Source: Methylotetracoccus oryzae
GTDB lineage: Bacteria > Pseudomonadota > Gammaproteobacteria > Methylococcales > Methylococcaceae
DNA length: 64,000 nt
Direction: 5' to 3'
NCBI RefSeq assembly: GCF_006175985.1
Contig: NZ_SRSH01000007.1
Span: forward strand, 159,078 to 223,077
Part shown: positions 31,345 through 41,862 of the stretch, piece after piece
How the letters are laid out: each line of letters opens with the position of its first letter
Numbering within the stretch: the first letter of the stretch is position 1
Notes under the pieces: generated by a model
The model's input: only the letters and a program-made list of their open reading frames with translations
What the model was told of the DNA's origin: nothing
Databases searched by the model: none
Program-made: the position numbers and the translations under genes

Positions 31345-32490
31345 CTACGTTCGGCGACTCGTACCCTTCATTCTCTCGATGAAGGCATCGAACAAGGGGC
31401 TCAGGTCATGCGGACCCGGGCTGGCTTCCGGATGACCCTGGAAGCTGAATGCGGGCCGGTCGGTCCGTTCGATGCCTTGCAGGCTCTGGTCGAACAAAGA
31501 CCGGTGAGTTGCGCGCAGCGTCACGGGCAGACTGTCTTCATCGACCGTAAAGCCGTGGTTCTGGCTCGTGATCATGACCTTCCCCGTTGCAAGATCCTGC
31601 ACCGGATGGTTCGCGCCATGATGGCCGAACTTCATCTTGACGGTCCTTGCACCGCTGGCCAGTGCCAGCAGTTGGTGGCCCAGGCAGATGCCGAAGACCG
31701 GGACTCCGGCGTCGACGATGGCGCGTATCGCCTCGATTGCATAGGTGCAGGGCTCGGGATCACCCGGACCATTCGACAGAAACACCCCATCCGGGCGCCG
31801 CGCGAGAACGGCGACGGCCGGCGTCGTCGCCGGCACCACGGTGACGCGGCACCCGCGGTCGGCGAGTAGCCTCAAGATGTTGTGCTTGATACCGAAGTCG
31901 TAGGCCACGACCTCGTAACCGAACTCGGCCAGCTCACGATGCCCCTCGCCGAGTTGCCAAGCGCCTTGAGTCCACGCGTACTCTTCATTGACGGTGACCT
32001 CCCGCGCCAAGTCCATACCTTTCAGCCCGGGAAATTCCTGTGCCAGCGCGATCGCGCGCTCGGGGACAATGTCACCCCCGGCGACCAGACACCCGCGCTG
32101 CGCACCCTTGTCCCGCAGGATCCGGGTCAACTGGCGGGTATCGAGGCCGGCGATTCCGACGATCCCCGAGGCTCGTAGAAAATCGGTGAGACTCCGACCG
32201 GACCGCCAGTTGCTGAACCGCGCCGGCACATCGCGGACAACCAACCCGGCGGCGAACGGACGCACCGATTCCGCATCTTCGTCGTTGATCCCGGTATTGC
32301 CGATATGGGGATACGTCAGGGTGACGATCTGCCGCGCGTAGGAGGGATCCGTCAGGATCTCCTGATAGCCCGTGATCGCGGTATTGAACACCACTTCACC
32401 GACAGAACTGCCGTCGGCACCGACGGCGACGCCATCGAACACCGTTCCATCTTCGAGAGCCAGGAATGCGGGTCTATCCAAAAAAGCCAC
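31345..32490 (-). CDS. carA: Carbamoyl-phosphate synthase small (glutaminase) subunit
   Basis: Hydrolyses glutamine and tunnels ammonia to CarB. The protein has 381 residues: the N-terminal CarA domain ([26 protein letters not shown]) and a class I glutaminase domain with the nucleophile in [16 protein letters not shown] and the His/Glu of [11 protein letters not shown]. The GTG at 32490 is the longest start; a TTG three codons later (32481) gives a family-length N-terminus with AAAGGTGG as ribosome site and may be the true start. About 115 bases separate it from dapB. Confidence 0.97.
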   Translation of the reverse strand: MAFLDRPAFLALEDGTVFDGVAVGADGSSVGEVVFNTAITGYQEILTDPSYARQIVTLTYPHIGNTGINDEDAESVRPFAAGLVVRDVPARFSNWRSGRSLTDFLRASGIVGIAGLDTRQLTRILRDKGAQRGCLVAGGDIVPERAIALAQEFPGLKGMDLAREVTVNEEYAWTQGAWQLGEGHRELAEFGYEVVAYDFGIKHNILRLLADRGCRVTVVPATTPAVAVLARRPDGVFLSNGPGDPEPCTYAIEAIRAIVDAGVPVFGICLGHQLLALASGARTVKMKFGHHGANHPVQDLATGKVMITSQNHGFTVDEDSLPVTLRATHRSLFDQSLQGIERTDRPAFSFQGHPEASPGPHDLSPLFDAFIERMKGTSRRT

Positions 32491-32604
32491 CTTTAGACGT
32501 GCAAAACGGGAGGAGCCCGGAGGACTCGTCCCGTCAATCCGCGTACGAACTTAATCGCGTGATTTTACGCAACCGCCCCCCCTCGTGTCCACGGCAGGGC
32601 CGCG

Positions 32605-33537
<933 letters not shown>

Positions 33538-34677
33538 CTACAAACCCAATTTATCGAAGAACTGCTTGACCCCATCGAGCCAACCGTGAGCCTGCGGGCT
33601 GTGCCGGCTACCACCGCCGCTCAAGGATTCATCCAGACGCCTGATCAGTTCGACCTGGTCCTTATCGAGAGAAACCGGCGTCTCGATCTGCACCCGACAC
33701 AAGAGGTCGCCCTGCGGCCCGCCGCGGACCGGCTTTACGCCCTTGCCGCGCAGGCGGAACAATTTACCAGTCTGGGTTTCCGGCGGTATTTTCAGCACCA
33801 CCTTGCCATCCAGCGTCGGTACGTCCAACTCCCCGCCCAGACATGCGCACGGGAAACTGATTGGCACTTCACAATAAAGATTGGCGCCATCGCGCGTGAA
33901 GATCGGATGATCCTTTACCGCTACCTGTACGTACAAGTCTCCGGGCGGCCCGGCATGGTCGCCTGCCTCCCCCTCCCCGGCGAGACGGATGCGATCGCCG
34001 GAATCCACACCCGGGGGGATCTTGACCGACAAGGTCTTGGTGTCCTGTATGCGCCCCTGCCCCTGGCACGACCGACACGGATCCTTGATCTGCTGGCCGG
34101 TGCCGCGGCACGCCGGACAGGTCTGCTGCACCGAGAAGAATCCCTGCTGCATCCGGATCGCGCCATGGCCCTGACAGGTCGTGCAGGTTACGGGACCCGA
34201 CCCCTTCTTGGCGCCGCTGCCTCCGCATTCCTGGCAGGTATTCCAGGTCGGCACCCTGATCTTGACCTCGGTACCGGCAACGGCGTCTTCCAGCGTCAGT
34301 TCGAGGTTGTAGCGCAGGTCAGCGCCGCGCTGCGCTCTGCCTCCCCCACCGCGGCGCTTGCCACCGCCGAAGATGTCGCCGAAGACGTCGCTGAAGATGT
34401 CGCTGAAACTGTCGCCCGAGAAACCGAAGCCGCCAGCGCCGCCCATCGAAGGATCGACGCCGGCGTGTCCGAACTGATCGTAAGCGGCCCGCTTCTGCGG
34501 GTCCGACAAGACATCGTAGGCCTCCTTGACCTTCTTGAACTGCTCCTCGGCGTTCGGGTTGTCGGTGTTGCGATCCGGATGGAACTTCATCGCAAGCCGC
34601 CGGAAGCTTTTCTTGATATCGCTATCGCTGGCGTTGCGAGCGACCCCCAACAATTCGTAATAGTCTTCTTTGGCCAT
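33538..34677 (-). CDS. dnaJ: Chaperone DnaJ (Hsp40)
   Basis: Co-chaperone stimulating DnaK ATPase and delivering unfolded substrates. It has 379 residues: a J domain with HPD in [10 protein letters not shown], a Gly/Phe-rich linker (about 75-115, [17 protein letters not shown]), and four CxxCxGxG zinc repeats ([32 protein letters not shown]). The C-terminal substrate and dimer domains follow. It is 76 bases after dnaK, with a strong hairpin in that gap. Confidence 0.98.
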   Translation of the reverse strand: MAKEDYYELLGVARNASDSDIKKSFRRLAMKFHPDRNTDNPNAEEQFKKVKEAYDVLSDPQKRAAYDQFGHAGVDPSMGGAGGFGFSGDSFSDIFSDVFGDIFGGGKRRGGGGRAQRGADLRYNLELTLEDAVAGTEVKIRVPTWNTCQECGGSGAKKGSGPVTCTTCQGHGAIRMQQGFFSVQQTCPACRGTGQQIKDPCRSCQGQGRIQDTKTLSVKIPPGVDSGDRIRLAGEGEAGDHAGPPGDLYVQVAVKDHPIFTRDGANLYCEVPISFPCACLGGELDVPTLDGKVVLKIPPETQTGKLFRLRGKGVKPVRGGPQGDLLCRVQIETPVSLDKDQVELIRRLDESLSGGGSRHSPQAHGWLDGVKQFFDKLGL

Positions 34678-34688
34678 GATGCAACACG

Positions 34689-34710
34689 ACCGCCGGCTTA
34701 CGCCGGCGGT
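34689..34710 (-). promoter_or_regulatory. Hairpin between dnaK and dnaJ
   Basis: A perfect 9-base-pair inverted repeat (ACCGCCGGC-TTAC-GCCGGCGGT) ends about 12 bases before the dnaJ ATG and has no T run. It could partially terminate transcription, define a processing site, or mask the dnaJ ribosome site so that less DnaJ than DnaK is made. Direction and effect are inferred. Confidence 0.5.
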
Positions 34711-34753
34711 AATCGACTGATGAATCTACCGACCATCGCGGCCGGCAGAGCGG

Positions 34754-36694
34754 TTATTTCTTGTCGTCCTTCACTTCCTCGAACTCGGCATCGACGACGT
34801 CATCCGCCGTGGCGTGCGCCGTCTGCTCGGACGAACCCGCGGACTCGTGCGACGCGGCGCCGGCATCGCCATCGGACTTCTGCGCGTACACCCGCTCCGC
34901 CAGTTTGCCCGATACCTCCATCAATGCCTGCGTCTTGCTCTCGATCGAGGCATGGTCATCGCCCTTGATGGCTTCCTTCAGCTCGGCAATCGCACTCTCG
35001 ATCCGGCTCTTTTCATCCGCATCGACCTTGTCGCCAAGGTCATGCAGCGACTTGTTCGTTGCGTGAATCATCGCGTCCGCGTGATTACGCGCATTCACCA
35101 GTTCGTGCATCTTCCGATCGTCTTCGGCATGCAATTCGGCATCCTTGACCATTCGCTTGATCTCGTCTTCGGAAAGTCCGCTCGACGCGCGAATCTGGAT
35201 CGACTGCTGCTTACCGGTCGCCTTGTCCTTGGCCGACACGTGCAGGATGCCGTTGGCGTCGATATCAAACGTGACTTCAATCTGCGGAATGCCGCGCGGA
35301 GCCGGCGGGATATCGGCCAGATCGAAGCGTCCGAGCGACTTGTTGTCCTTGGCCATCTCGCGCTCGCCCTGCAGGACATGGATCGTCACCGCCGTCTGGC
35401 TGTCCTCGGCCGTCGAGAACACCTGTTGCTGCTTCGTCGGGATGGTCGTGTTCTTCTCGATCAGCTTGGTCATGACGCCGCCCAGGGTCTCGATACCCAG
35501 GGACAACGGGGTGACGTCCAGCAGCAGCACGTCCTTCACCTGGCCGCCCAGTACGCCGGCCTGGATCGCCGCACCGACGGCTACCGCCTCGTCGGGGTTC
35601 ACGTCCTTGCGCGGCTCCTTGCCGAAGATTTCACGGACGAAATCCTGCACCTTGGGCATGCGCGTCTGACCGCCAACCAGGATCACCTCGTCGACCTCGG
35701 CCGCCTTCAAACCGGCATCCTTCAGCGCCGTAAGGCACGGCCCTTTCGTGCGCGTGATCAGCTCCTCGACCAGCGACTCGAGCTTGGCTCGCGTCAGCTT
35801 CAGGTTCAAGTGCTTCGGGCCGCTTGCGTCGGCCGTAATGTAGGGCAGATTGATTTCCGTCTGCTGGCTGCTCGACAGCTCGATCTTGGCCTTCTCTGCG
35901 GATTCCTTGAGTCGCTGCAAGGCCAGCGGATCGTGGTGCAGATCGATGCCGCTTTCCTTTTTGAACTCGTCGGCGATGTAGTCGATGATGCGCAGGTCGA
36001 AGTCTTCACCGCCGAGGAAGGTATCGCCATTGGTCGACAGCACTTCGAACTGGTGCTCACCGTCCACTTCCGCGATCTCGATGATCGAGATGTCGAAGGT
36101 ACCGCCACCGAGGTCGTACACCGCGATTTTCTGGTCGCCCCGGCTCTTGTCCATGCCGTAGGCCAGCGCTGCCGCGGTCGGCTCGTTGATGATGCGCTTG
36201 ACTTCGAGGCCGGCGATGCGCCCGGCGTCCTTGGTCGCCTGCCGCTGGGAGTCATTGAAGTAAGCCGGCACCGTGATGACCGCCTCGGTGATTTCCTCGC
36301 CAAGGTAGGCTTCCGCGTCCTTCTTGAGTTTCATCAACACGCGCGCCGAAACTTCCGGCGGCGCCATTTTCTTTCCGCCCGCATCGACCCAGGCGTCGCC
36401 GTTCTCTGCCTCAACGATTTTGTAGGGCACCATCTTGATGTCCTTCTGCACGACGTCGTCCTTGAAGCGCCGTCCAATGAGTCGCTTGATCGCGAACAGC
36501 GTGTTCGTCGGATTCGTGATGGCCTGGCGTTTGGCCGACTGGCCGACCAGGACTTCGCTATCCGAAGTGAAGGCGACCACCGACGGCGTCGTCCGGCCAC
36601 CCTCTGAGTTCTCGATGACCCGCGGCTTGTCCACCTCAAGGATCGCGACACAGGAGTTGGTCGTACCGAGGTCGATACCAATAATTTTTGCCAT
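34754..36694 (-). CDS. dnaK: Chaperone DnaK (Hsp70)
   Basis: ATP-dependent chaperone of 646 residues. The nucleotide-binding domain carries [28 protein letters not shown] and [14 protein letters not shown]. The linker ([15 protein letters not shown]), substrate domain and helical lid follow, and the protein ends in the acidic EEVKDDKK tail, close to the canonical EEVKDKK. It follows grpE by 81 bases that contain a sigma32-like promoter, and is also reached from the CIRCE-controlled hrcA promoter. Confidence 0.98.
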   Translation of the reverse strand: MAKIIGIDLGTTNSCVAILEVDKPRVIENSEGGRTTPSVVAFTSDSEVLVGQSAKRQAITNPTNTLFAIKRLIGRRFKDDVVQKDIKMVPYKIVEAENGDAWVDAGGKKMAPPEVSARVLMKLKKDAEAYLGEEITEAVITVPAYFNDSQRQATKDAGRIAGLEVKRIINEPTAAALAYGMDKSRGDQKIAVYDLGGGTFDISIIEIAEVDGEHQFEVLSTNGDTFLGGEDFDLRIIDYIADEFKKESGIDLHHDPLALQRLKESAEKAKIELSSSQQTEINLPYITADASGPKHLNLKLTRAKLESLVEELITRTKGPCLTALKDAGLKAAEVDEVILVGGQTRMPKVQDFVREIFGKEPRKDVNPDEAVAVGAAIQAGVLGGQVKDVLLLDVTPLSLGIETLGGVMTKLIEKNTTIPTKQQQVFSTAEDSQTAVTIHVLQGEREMAKDNKSLGRFDLADIPPAPRGIPQIEVTFDIDANGILHVSAKDKATGKQQSIQIRASSGLSEDEIKRMVKDAELHAEDDRKMHELVNARNHADAMIHATNKSLHDLGDKVDADEKSRIESAIAELKEAIKGDDHASIESKTQALMEVSGKLAERVYAQKSDGDAGAASHESAGSSEQTAHATADDVVDAEFEEVKDDKK

Positions 36695-36751
36695 TTTTTG
36701 AATGCGCTCCGGTATTCGTTGGTTAAATTCGTGAATCGGTCACTGCCGGGG

Positions 36752-36780
36752 TCTTGGGGTGCATCGAGCAGGATTTCAAG
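36752..36780 (-). promoter_or_regulatory. Candidate sigma32 (heat-shock) promoter of dnaK
   Basis: On the minus strand CTTGAAA (36774-36780) is followed after 14 bases by CCCCAAGA (36752-36759), close to the RpoH consensus CTTGAAA-N(13-15)-CCCCATNT. It overlaps the grpE stop codon and lies 57 bases before dnaK. Together with the upstream CIRCE this suggests two layers of heat control. Confidence 0.6.
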
Positions 36781-37384
36781 CCTGGCCTTGGGCCGGCACG
36801 GGAACCGGCTGCGCGACAACGACGAGAGCAGGCCGAAGCAACCGGTCGTGCAGCAGATACCCTTTCTGAAACACGCGAATGACGGTATTCGGGTCGGCAT
36901 CGGCCGTCGGCTCGGCGGCCATCGCCTGATGGAACTCCGGATTGAAGCGCTCGCCCAGCGGATCGACTGGCTTGACATCGAAACGCTCCAGCGCAGCGCC
37001 CAACTGCTTCAACGTCAGCTCCATGCCCTCCCGCACCCCGTCGGCATTCGCGTCCGCGGCGGAAGCCGCCTGCAATCCCAGCTCCAGGCTATCCACCACT
37101 GCGAGCAACTCCTTGGAAAAGCGCTCCAGCGCGAACTTGTGGGCGTTTTGCAGATCCTTCTCGGCACGGCGCCGCACGTTTTCCATTTCAGCCTGGGCAC
37201 GCACGAACCGCTCCCAGTTCTCCTCGGCCTTCTTGGTCGCCTCGTTCAGCCGCTTCTCCATCAACTCGATGGAAGGCGGCTCATTCGCGTCGCCGCCGGG
37301 CGCCGCTGGTTCGAGGGTGGCATCGAGGTTCGCCTCTGGAACCTCGGCGGCGTCGACTGGATGATTCGTCTCTTGTTGTTGCAT
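36776..37384 (-). CDS. grpE: Nucleotide exchange factor GrpE
   Basis: Releases ADP from DnaK. It has 202 residues: an acidic disordered start, a long coiled coil (EKRLNEATKKAEENWERFVRAQAEMENVRRRAEKDLQNA), and the C-terminal beta domain with the signature FNPEFHQAMA and VFQKGYLLHDRLLRPALV. The ATG at 37384 has GGGAG eight bases upstream; in-frame codons further upstream are non-coding. It lies 121 bases after hrcA. Confidence 0.97.
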   Translation of the reverse strand: MQQQETNHPVDAAEVPEANLDATLEPAAPGGDANEPPSIELMEKRLNEATKKAEENWERFVRAQAEMENVRRRAEKDLQNAHKFALERFSKELLAVVDSLELGLQAASAADANADGVREGMELTLKQLGAALERFDVKPVDPLGERFNPEFHQAMAAEPTADADPNTVIRVFQKGYLLHDRLLRPALVVVAQPVPVPAQGQA

Positions 37385-37505
37385 GGCAATGTCTCCCGAA
37401 TTCTCTTTATGCAAGGCGGCAGGGCAGGCATCAACCGCGCTGCCGCGCGGCGACGACCGCAACCGCGAAGGGGATCGAGGGTCCGCTCCCTTGGTGACCG
37501 GTGCG

Positions 37506-38552
37506 CTAGGATCTCCGGCAAAGCGCCAAACCGAGCAACCTCGCGGTGATGTCGACCAGAGGGATCACGCGCTCGTACTCCATCCGCGTCGGGCCGATCA
37601 CGCCCAATACGCCGACCACTCGGCCGTCGATCGAGTACCGTGACGTAACAAGACTGCAGGGCTCGAGCGAGCGGCACCCGCTCTCTTCGCCGATGAAGAT
37701 CTGAACACCGGGCGTTTCCAGACAGCGGTCCAGAAGATGCACGATGTCTTCCTTCTGCTGGAAGATCTCGAAGAGGCCTCTCAGACGCTCCATGCTCGCC
37801 AGTTCCGAAAACTCCATCAGGTTGATTTCGCCAGCCAGCACGAACGGCTTGCGCTTCCTGCCACCCTGATTCAACGCGAGCTTGACCATCTCCGCGGCGT
37901 CGATCATTTCCTGCCCGATCCGGTCGCGCGACTCTTCCAGGTCACGAAACAGGCCATCCCGGATGCCGCTCAAGTCCTTCCCGGCGCAGGTCGCGTTGAG
38001 GTAATTGGCGGCAACCGTGAGCTGCGCGGCACTGAACGGGCGCGCCGTATGAATGATCTTGTTGTGCACCTCGCGGTCGTTTGTCACCAGAATCACCAGG
38101 ACGCGGTGATCCGACAAGGGCACGAACTCGATGTGCCGAAAGGTGGGCGCATCACACCGTGGCACGGTCACGAGACCGGCCATGTGCGTGGCGTCGGATA
38201 GCAGCCTCGAGGCCGCCTCCAGCAAATCCTCCGGGGTATCCTGTGTTTCGAGGTCGCCCTGAAACTGTGCAATCACCTCTTGCTGCAAAGGCCGCACCGT
38301 CAACAGCGAATCGACGAAGAATCGATACCCGGAAACGGTCGGCATGCGCCCGGCCGACGTATGCGGTGCCGTCACCAACCCCAGCTCCTCGAGGTCAGCC
38401 ATCACGTTACGTATCGTTGCCGGGCTCAGATTCAGACCGGCATCGCGCGCGAGGACACGCGAGCCGACCGGCTGGCCGTCGTCGATATAACGTTCGACCA
38501 ACACCTTGAACAGGTGCTGGGCCCGATCGCTCAGTTCCGGTAGATTAGACAC
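37506..38552 (-). CDS. hrcA: Heat-inducible transcription repressor HrcA
   Basis: Binds CIRCE operators and is inactivated by heat, which titrates GroESL. It has about 348 residues from a GTG at 38552 (VSNLPELSDRAQHLFKVLVERYIDDGQPVGSRVL). The N-terminal winged helix carries the recognition segment LSPATIRNVMADLEELGLV and HTSAGRMPT, and the GAF-like domain ends in GVIGPTRMEYERVIPLVD. An in-frame ATG at 38630 lies upstream of CIRCE and is not credible as a start. The CIRCE 15 bases upstream implies autoregulation of hrcA-grpE-dnaK-dnaJ. Confidence 0.96.
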   Translation of the reverse strand: MSNLPELSDRAQHLFKVLVERYIDDGQPVGSRVLARDAGLNLSPATIRNVMADLEELGLVTAPHTSAGRMPTVSGYRFFVDSLLTVRPLQQEVIAQFQGDLETQDTPEDLLEAASRLLSDATHMAGLVTVPRCDAPTFRHIEFVPLSDHRVLVILVTNDREVHNKIIHTARPFSAAQLTVAANYLNATCAGKDLSGIRDGLFRDLEESRDRIGQEMIDAAEMVKLALNQGGRKRKPFVLAGEINLMEFSELASMERLRGLFEIFQQKEDIVHLLDRCLETPGVQIFIGEESGCRSLEPCSLVTSRYSIDGRVVGVLGVIGPTRMEYERVIPLVDITARLLGLALCRRS

Positions 38553-38566
38553 GCAGGGGACGACTT

Positions 38567-38593
38567 TTAGCACTCTCGGCGTGAGAGTGCTAA
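38567..38593. promoter_or_regulatory. CIRCE operator (HrcA binding site)
   Basis: A perfect consensus inverted repeat TTAGCACTC-N9-GAGTGCTAA. It lies between the hrcA start and its promoter -10, directly over the expected transcription start. Confidence 0.97.
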
Positions 38594-38621
38594 AGGTAGC
38601 AACCCCTAGATTATGTGTCAA
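38593..38621 (-). promoter_or_regulatory. Sigma70-type promoter of the hrcA operon
   Basis: On the minus strand a perfect -35 TTGACA (38616-38621), a 17-base spacer, and -10 TACCTT (38593-38598) that abuts CIRCE. HrcA bound to CIRCE would block initiation. Confidence 0.85.
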
Positions 38622-38728
38622 TAAGCTCATACCATAGCCCGCGGATGTGCGGGGCCGCGGTGTCTGCGCATCGAGTCCCCAAGGCGTGCAGCTGTGCCAC
38701 TCACACCCTGATCTTCCGGAGTAACCAC

Positions 38729-39193
38729 ATGAAGGGCGACCCCAAGGTTATCGAATGTCTGAACCGCGTCCTCGGCAACGAACTGATCGGGATCAATCAA
38801 TATTTTCTCCACGCGCGGATGTTGAAGAATTGGGGCTACCACAAGCTCAATGACCATGAGTACCGGGAATCGATCGACGAGATGAAGCACGCCGACCGAC
38901 TGATCGAACGCATCCTCTTCCTGGAAGGCCTGCCGAACCTGCAGGAACTCGGACATCTGCGCATCGGTGAAAACGTTCCGGAAATACTGGCTGCGGACCT
39001 GCAACTGGAACAACAGGCGCATGTCGTGCTGAAGGATGCGGTTGCGCTGTGTGAGACGGCCGGGGACTTCGTGTCGCGGGAACTGTGTCAGGAAATTCTC
39101 AGCAGCGAGGAAGAGCACATCGACTGGATCGAAACACAGCTCGGCCTGATCTCGGCTGTGGGACTCGAAAACTATCTCCAGTCCCACTGTTGA
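38729..39193 (+). CDS. bfr: Bacterioferritin
   Basis: A 154-residue ferritin-like iron store forming 24-mers. The complete ferroxidase set is present at canonical positions: Glu18, Glu51, His54, Glu94, Glu127, His130. The heme-ligating Met52 ([10 protein letters not shown]) is also there, so this is a heme-binding, catalytically competent type. The ATG at 38729 has GGAG upstream; the frame is open further upstream but the MKGDPKVIE start is the family start. It is divergent from hrcA across 176 bases; no bacterioferritin-associated ferredoxin is seen beside it. Confidence 0.97.
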   Translation: MKGDPKVIECLNRVLGNELIGINQYFLHARMLKNWGYHKLNDHEYRESIDEMKHADRLIERILFLEGLPNLQELGHLRIGENVPEILAADLQLEQQAHVVLKDAVALCETAGDFVSRELCQEILSSEEEHIDWIETQLGLISAVGLENYLQSHC

Positions 39194-39227
39194 TGGGGCC
39201 ACCGCCGATTTCGTGCTGATCGCCCCG

Positions 39228-40109
39228 ATGCAGCGGCAATTCAAGACCATAGGGCTGATCGGCAAGCCGGACGCCGAACGTATCTCGGCCACGCTCGAAC
39301 ACATACACCAGCACCTGACCGAACAAGGGTTCCGCGTTCTCGTCGACCGCGGCTGCGCCGGTTTCGTGTCGGGTAACTCGACCGTTTGCGACATCGACGA
39401 AATCGGCAGAAGTTGCGACGCCGCAGTCATTGTCGGCGGCGACGGCACCCTGCTGAGAGCGGCGCGGCTCCTGGTCGACCACGAAATTCCCTTGATCGGC
39501 GTCAACCTCGGGCGACTCGGATTTCTCGTCGATATTTCGCCGGACGAGGTGGGCACGCAGCTCGACGCCATTCTGGGTGGCGACTACCAGTTCGAGGAAC
39601 GTTCCCTGCTCCGCGTGCGTGTGTCCCGCAACGGCACTGTCGTGCACGACCGGGTCGCAGTGAACGAAATCGTCGTGCACAGCGCCATCGCGACCAGCAT
39701 GATCGAGATCGAAACCTGGATCGACGGCGCGTTCCTCAACACGCAGCGCTCCGACGGGCTGATCATTTCGACCCCGACCGGATCGACGGCCTACGCCCTG
39801 TCGGCGGGCGGTCCGATACTGCATCCGGGACTGAACGCCCTGGTGCTGGCTCCGATCAACCCGCACACCCTGACCAATCGACCCATCGTCATTGGCGGCG
39901 ACAGCCTCATCGAGATCGGCTTTCGGCCCAGCAAGCAGTTTCGCGCCCAGGTCAACTGTGACAATGTCTCGATCCCTGACGTCGAGGCAACGGATCGCCT
40001 GCGCATCACCCGGCATGACCGCCCCTTCCGGATGCTGCATCCCGTCGACCACGACTTCTTTGCCATCCTCCGGTCCAAGCTGAACTGGAGCAGCGGCAAC
40101 CGCAACTGA
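39228..40109 (+). CDS. nadK: NAD kinase
   Basis: Phosphorylates NAD+ to NADP+. It has 293 residues with the GGDGT motif in AAVIVGGDGTLLRAAR, the NE-x motif AVNEIVVHS, and TPTGSTAYALSAGGPILHP. The ATG at 39228 (MQRQFKTIGLIGKPDAERI) aligns with E. coli; a GTG five codons upstream is possible. It precedes recN by three bases, a pairing conserved in E. coli and relatives. Confidence 0.96.
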   Translation: MQRQFKTIGLIGKPDAERISATLEHIHQHLTEQGFRVLVDRGCAGFVSGNSTVCDIDEIGRSCDAAVIVGGDGTLLRAARLLVDHEIPLIGVNLGRLGFLVDISPDEVGTQLDAILGGDYQFEERSLLRVRVSRNGTVVHDRVAVNEIVVHSAIATSMIEIETWIDGAFLNTQRSDGLIISTPTGSTAYALSAGGPILHPGLNALVLAPINPHTLTNRPIVIGGDSLIEIGFRPSKQFRAQVNCDNVSIPDVEATDRLRITRHDRPFRMLHPVDHDFFAILRSKLNWSSGNRN

Positions 40110-40112
40110 ACC

Positions 40113-41789
40113 ATGCTAACCGGTCTGAGCATACGCGACCTCGCTCTGGTCGAAGCCCTGGAACTGGAACTCGCGTCCGGCTTCACGGTGCTGACCGGCG
40201 AGACTGGCGCCGGCAAGTCGATACTGCTCAATGCGCTGGGCCTCGCGCTCGGGGACCGCGCGGACTCCGGGCTGGTGCGCCCGGGCGCCAGCCGGGCCGA
40301 AGTCACGCTGCAGTTCGATGTGTCCGACCTTCCGACAGCCCAGACCTGGCTGGACGAACACGAACTGTTCGACGATCTCGACTCATGCTTCATACGCCGC
40401 ACGATCGGCAGTGACGGCCGATCCAAGGCCTATATCAATGGCCGGCCGGTGACGCTACAGCAACTGCAGGACTTCAGTTCACTGCTGGTCGAGATCCATG
40501 GGCAACACGCTCATCTGGCCTTGCTGCAGGCTCGGGAACAGCGGCGACTCCTCGACGAGTCATCAGGGACGCTCGCTCTGGTCGGCGAGGTCGGCGAACT
40601 TTACGGACGCTGGCGGACGCTGCAGGACCAGCTCACGCAGCGTCGCCAGACGTCGGCGCAGCGGGCCGCGCGCGAGGAATTGCTGCGCTATCAGGTCGAG
40701 GAACTGGAACGCCATGAGGTCTGCTCCGCCGACTACGAGCAAGTGCTCGCCGAACACTCGCGGCTGGCCAATGTTGGACGCATTCTGGCACTGAGCCAGC
40801 AGCAGCTGGACCTGCTGTACGACGACGAAACCGGTTCGGCCAACCGGCTGCTAGCGCAGGCCGTTACGTCAATGAAGGAGCTCGGCGCGCTGTGCCCGGA
40901 ACTGGGCGAGGTCATGGCGATGCTTCACGAAGCGCAGATCCAGATCAAGGAAGCGGCCGCATCGATCCGTCATCATGTCGACCGGCTGGAGTCGGATCCA
41001 AAGCGGCTCGAATGGCTGGAGGAGCGCATCGGCGATCTGAATCGTCTGGCCCGCAAACATCAGGTGACGCCGGCCGAACTCGGACCGCAGTATGCGGCAC
41101 TGAGCGCCGAGCTGGAGAGCCTCGGCCGCAGCGAGGAGCAGGTTGCAGAGTTGGAGCGCGCCGTACAGGATACGCTGGAACGCTACCAGGTATCGGCTCG
41201 TCGCTTGTCCGAGCAGCGGAACATCGGCGCTGCGCAGCTCAGCACACGCATTACGGCTGTGATCCGTGAACTCGGCATGCCCTACGGCGAGTTTCGAATT
41301 TCCGTTCAACCGTCGGATGACTCCGAAATGGGGCCCCACGGGATGGATCGGATCGAGTTTTCGGTTACGGCCAACCCCGGCCTGCCGGCACGTCCCATCG
41401 GCAAAGTGGCATCGGGCGGCGAACTGTCCCGTATCAGTCTGGCAATACAGGTCAGCGCGATGGCCTACAAGTCCACGCCCACCCTGATCTTCGACGAGGT
41501 CGACACCGGCATCGGGGGCGGTGTCGCGGAGATCGTCGGCCAGAAGCTGCGGTTGCTGGCCGCCGATCGGCAGGTGTTGTGCGTAACTCATCTGCCACAA
41601 GTCGCGGCCCAGGGCCACAACCATCTGCTGGTCGCGAAGTCGACCCAGAACGATGTCACGCAAACCGTCGTCAGTCCGATCTGCCCGACCGAAAGAACCC
41701 GGGAAATCGCCCGCATGCTGGGCGGCGTCCGAATCACAGAACAGACGCTCGCACACGCCGAGGAGATGCTGGCGCAAGCCCTCTCCTGA
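40113..41789 (+). CDS. recN: DNA repair protein RecN
   Basis: SMC-like ATPase acting on double-strand breaks. It has 558 residues: Walker A LTGETGAGKSILLNALGLALG near the N-terminus, a central coiled-coil region (about 155-380) rich in Arg/Glu/Gln, and the C-terminal half with ASGGELSRISLAIQV signature, Walker B PTLIFDEVDTGIGG and VCVTHLPQVAAQG. It lies directly after nadK. No LexA box was recognised upstream, so SOS control is not shown. Confidence 0.97.
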   Translation: MLTGLSIRDLALVEALELELASGFTVLTGETGAGKSILLNALGLALGDRADSGLVRPGASRAEVTLQFDVSDLPTAQTWLDEHELFDDLDSCFIRRTIGSDGRSKAYINGRPVTLQQLQDFSSLLVEIHGQHAHLALLQAREQRRLLDESSGTLALVGEVGELYGRWRTLQDQLTQRRQTSAQRAAREELLRYQVEELERHEVCSADYEQVLAEHSRLANVGRILALSQQQLDLLYDDETGSANRLLAQAVTSMKELGALCPELGEVMAMLHEAQIQIKEAAASIRHHVDRLESDPKRLEWLEERIGDLNRLARKHQVTPAELGPQYAALSAELESLGRSEEQVAELERAVQDTLERYQVSARRLSEQRNIGAAQLSTRITAVIRELGMPYGEFRISVQPSDDSEMGPHGMDRIEFSVTANPGLPARPIGKVASGGELSRISLAIQVSAMAYKSTPTLIFDEVDTGIGGGVAEIVGQKLRLLAADRQVLCVTHLPQVAAQGHNHLLVAKSTQNDVTQTVVSPICPTERTREIARMLGGVRITEQTLAHAEEMLAQALS

Positions 41790-41862
41790 AAGTCGGAGCA
41801 GCGCTTCTCGCCCGCCCCGCCACCACGCTCATCCAGAAGCCAAGAACGAACTGAGGGAACCC

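Noticed and set aside
29585..31435. 616-codon open frame on the plus strand
   Set aside because: Exactly antisense to carB, with no family resemblance; a high-GC antiframe artefact.
34814..36607. 597-codon open frame on the plus strand
   Set aside because: Antisense to dnaK; long antisense frames opposite dnaK are a classic artefact of codon bias.
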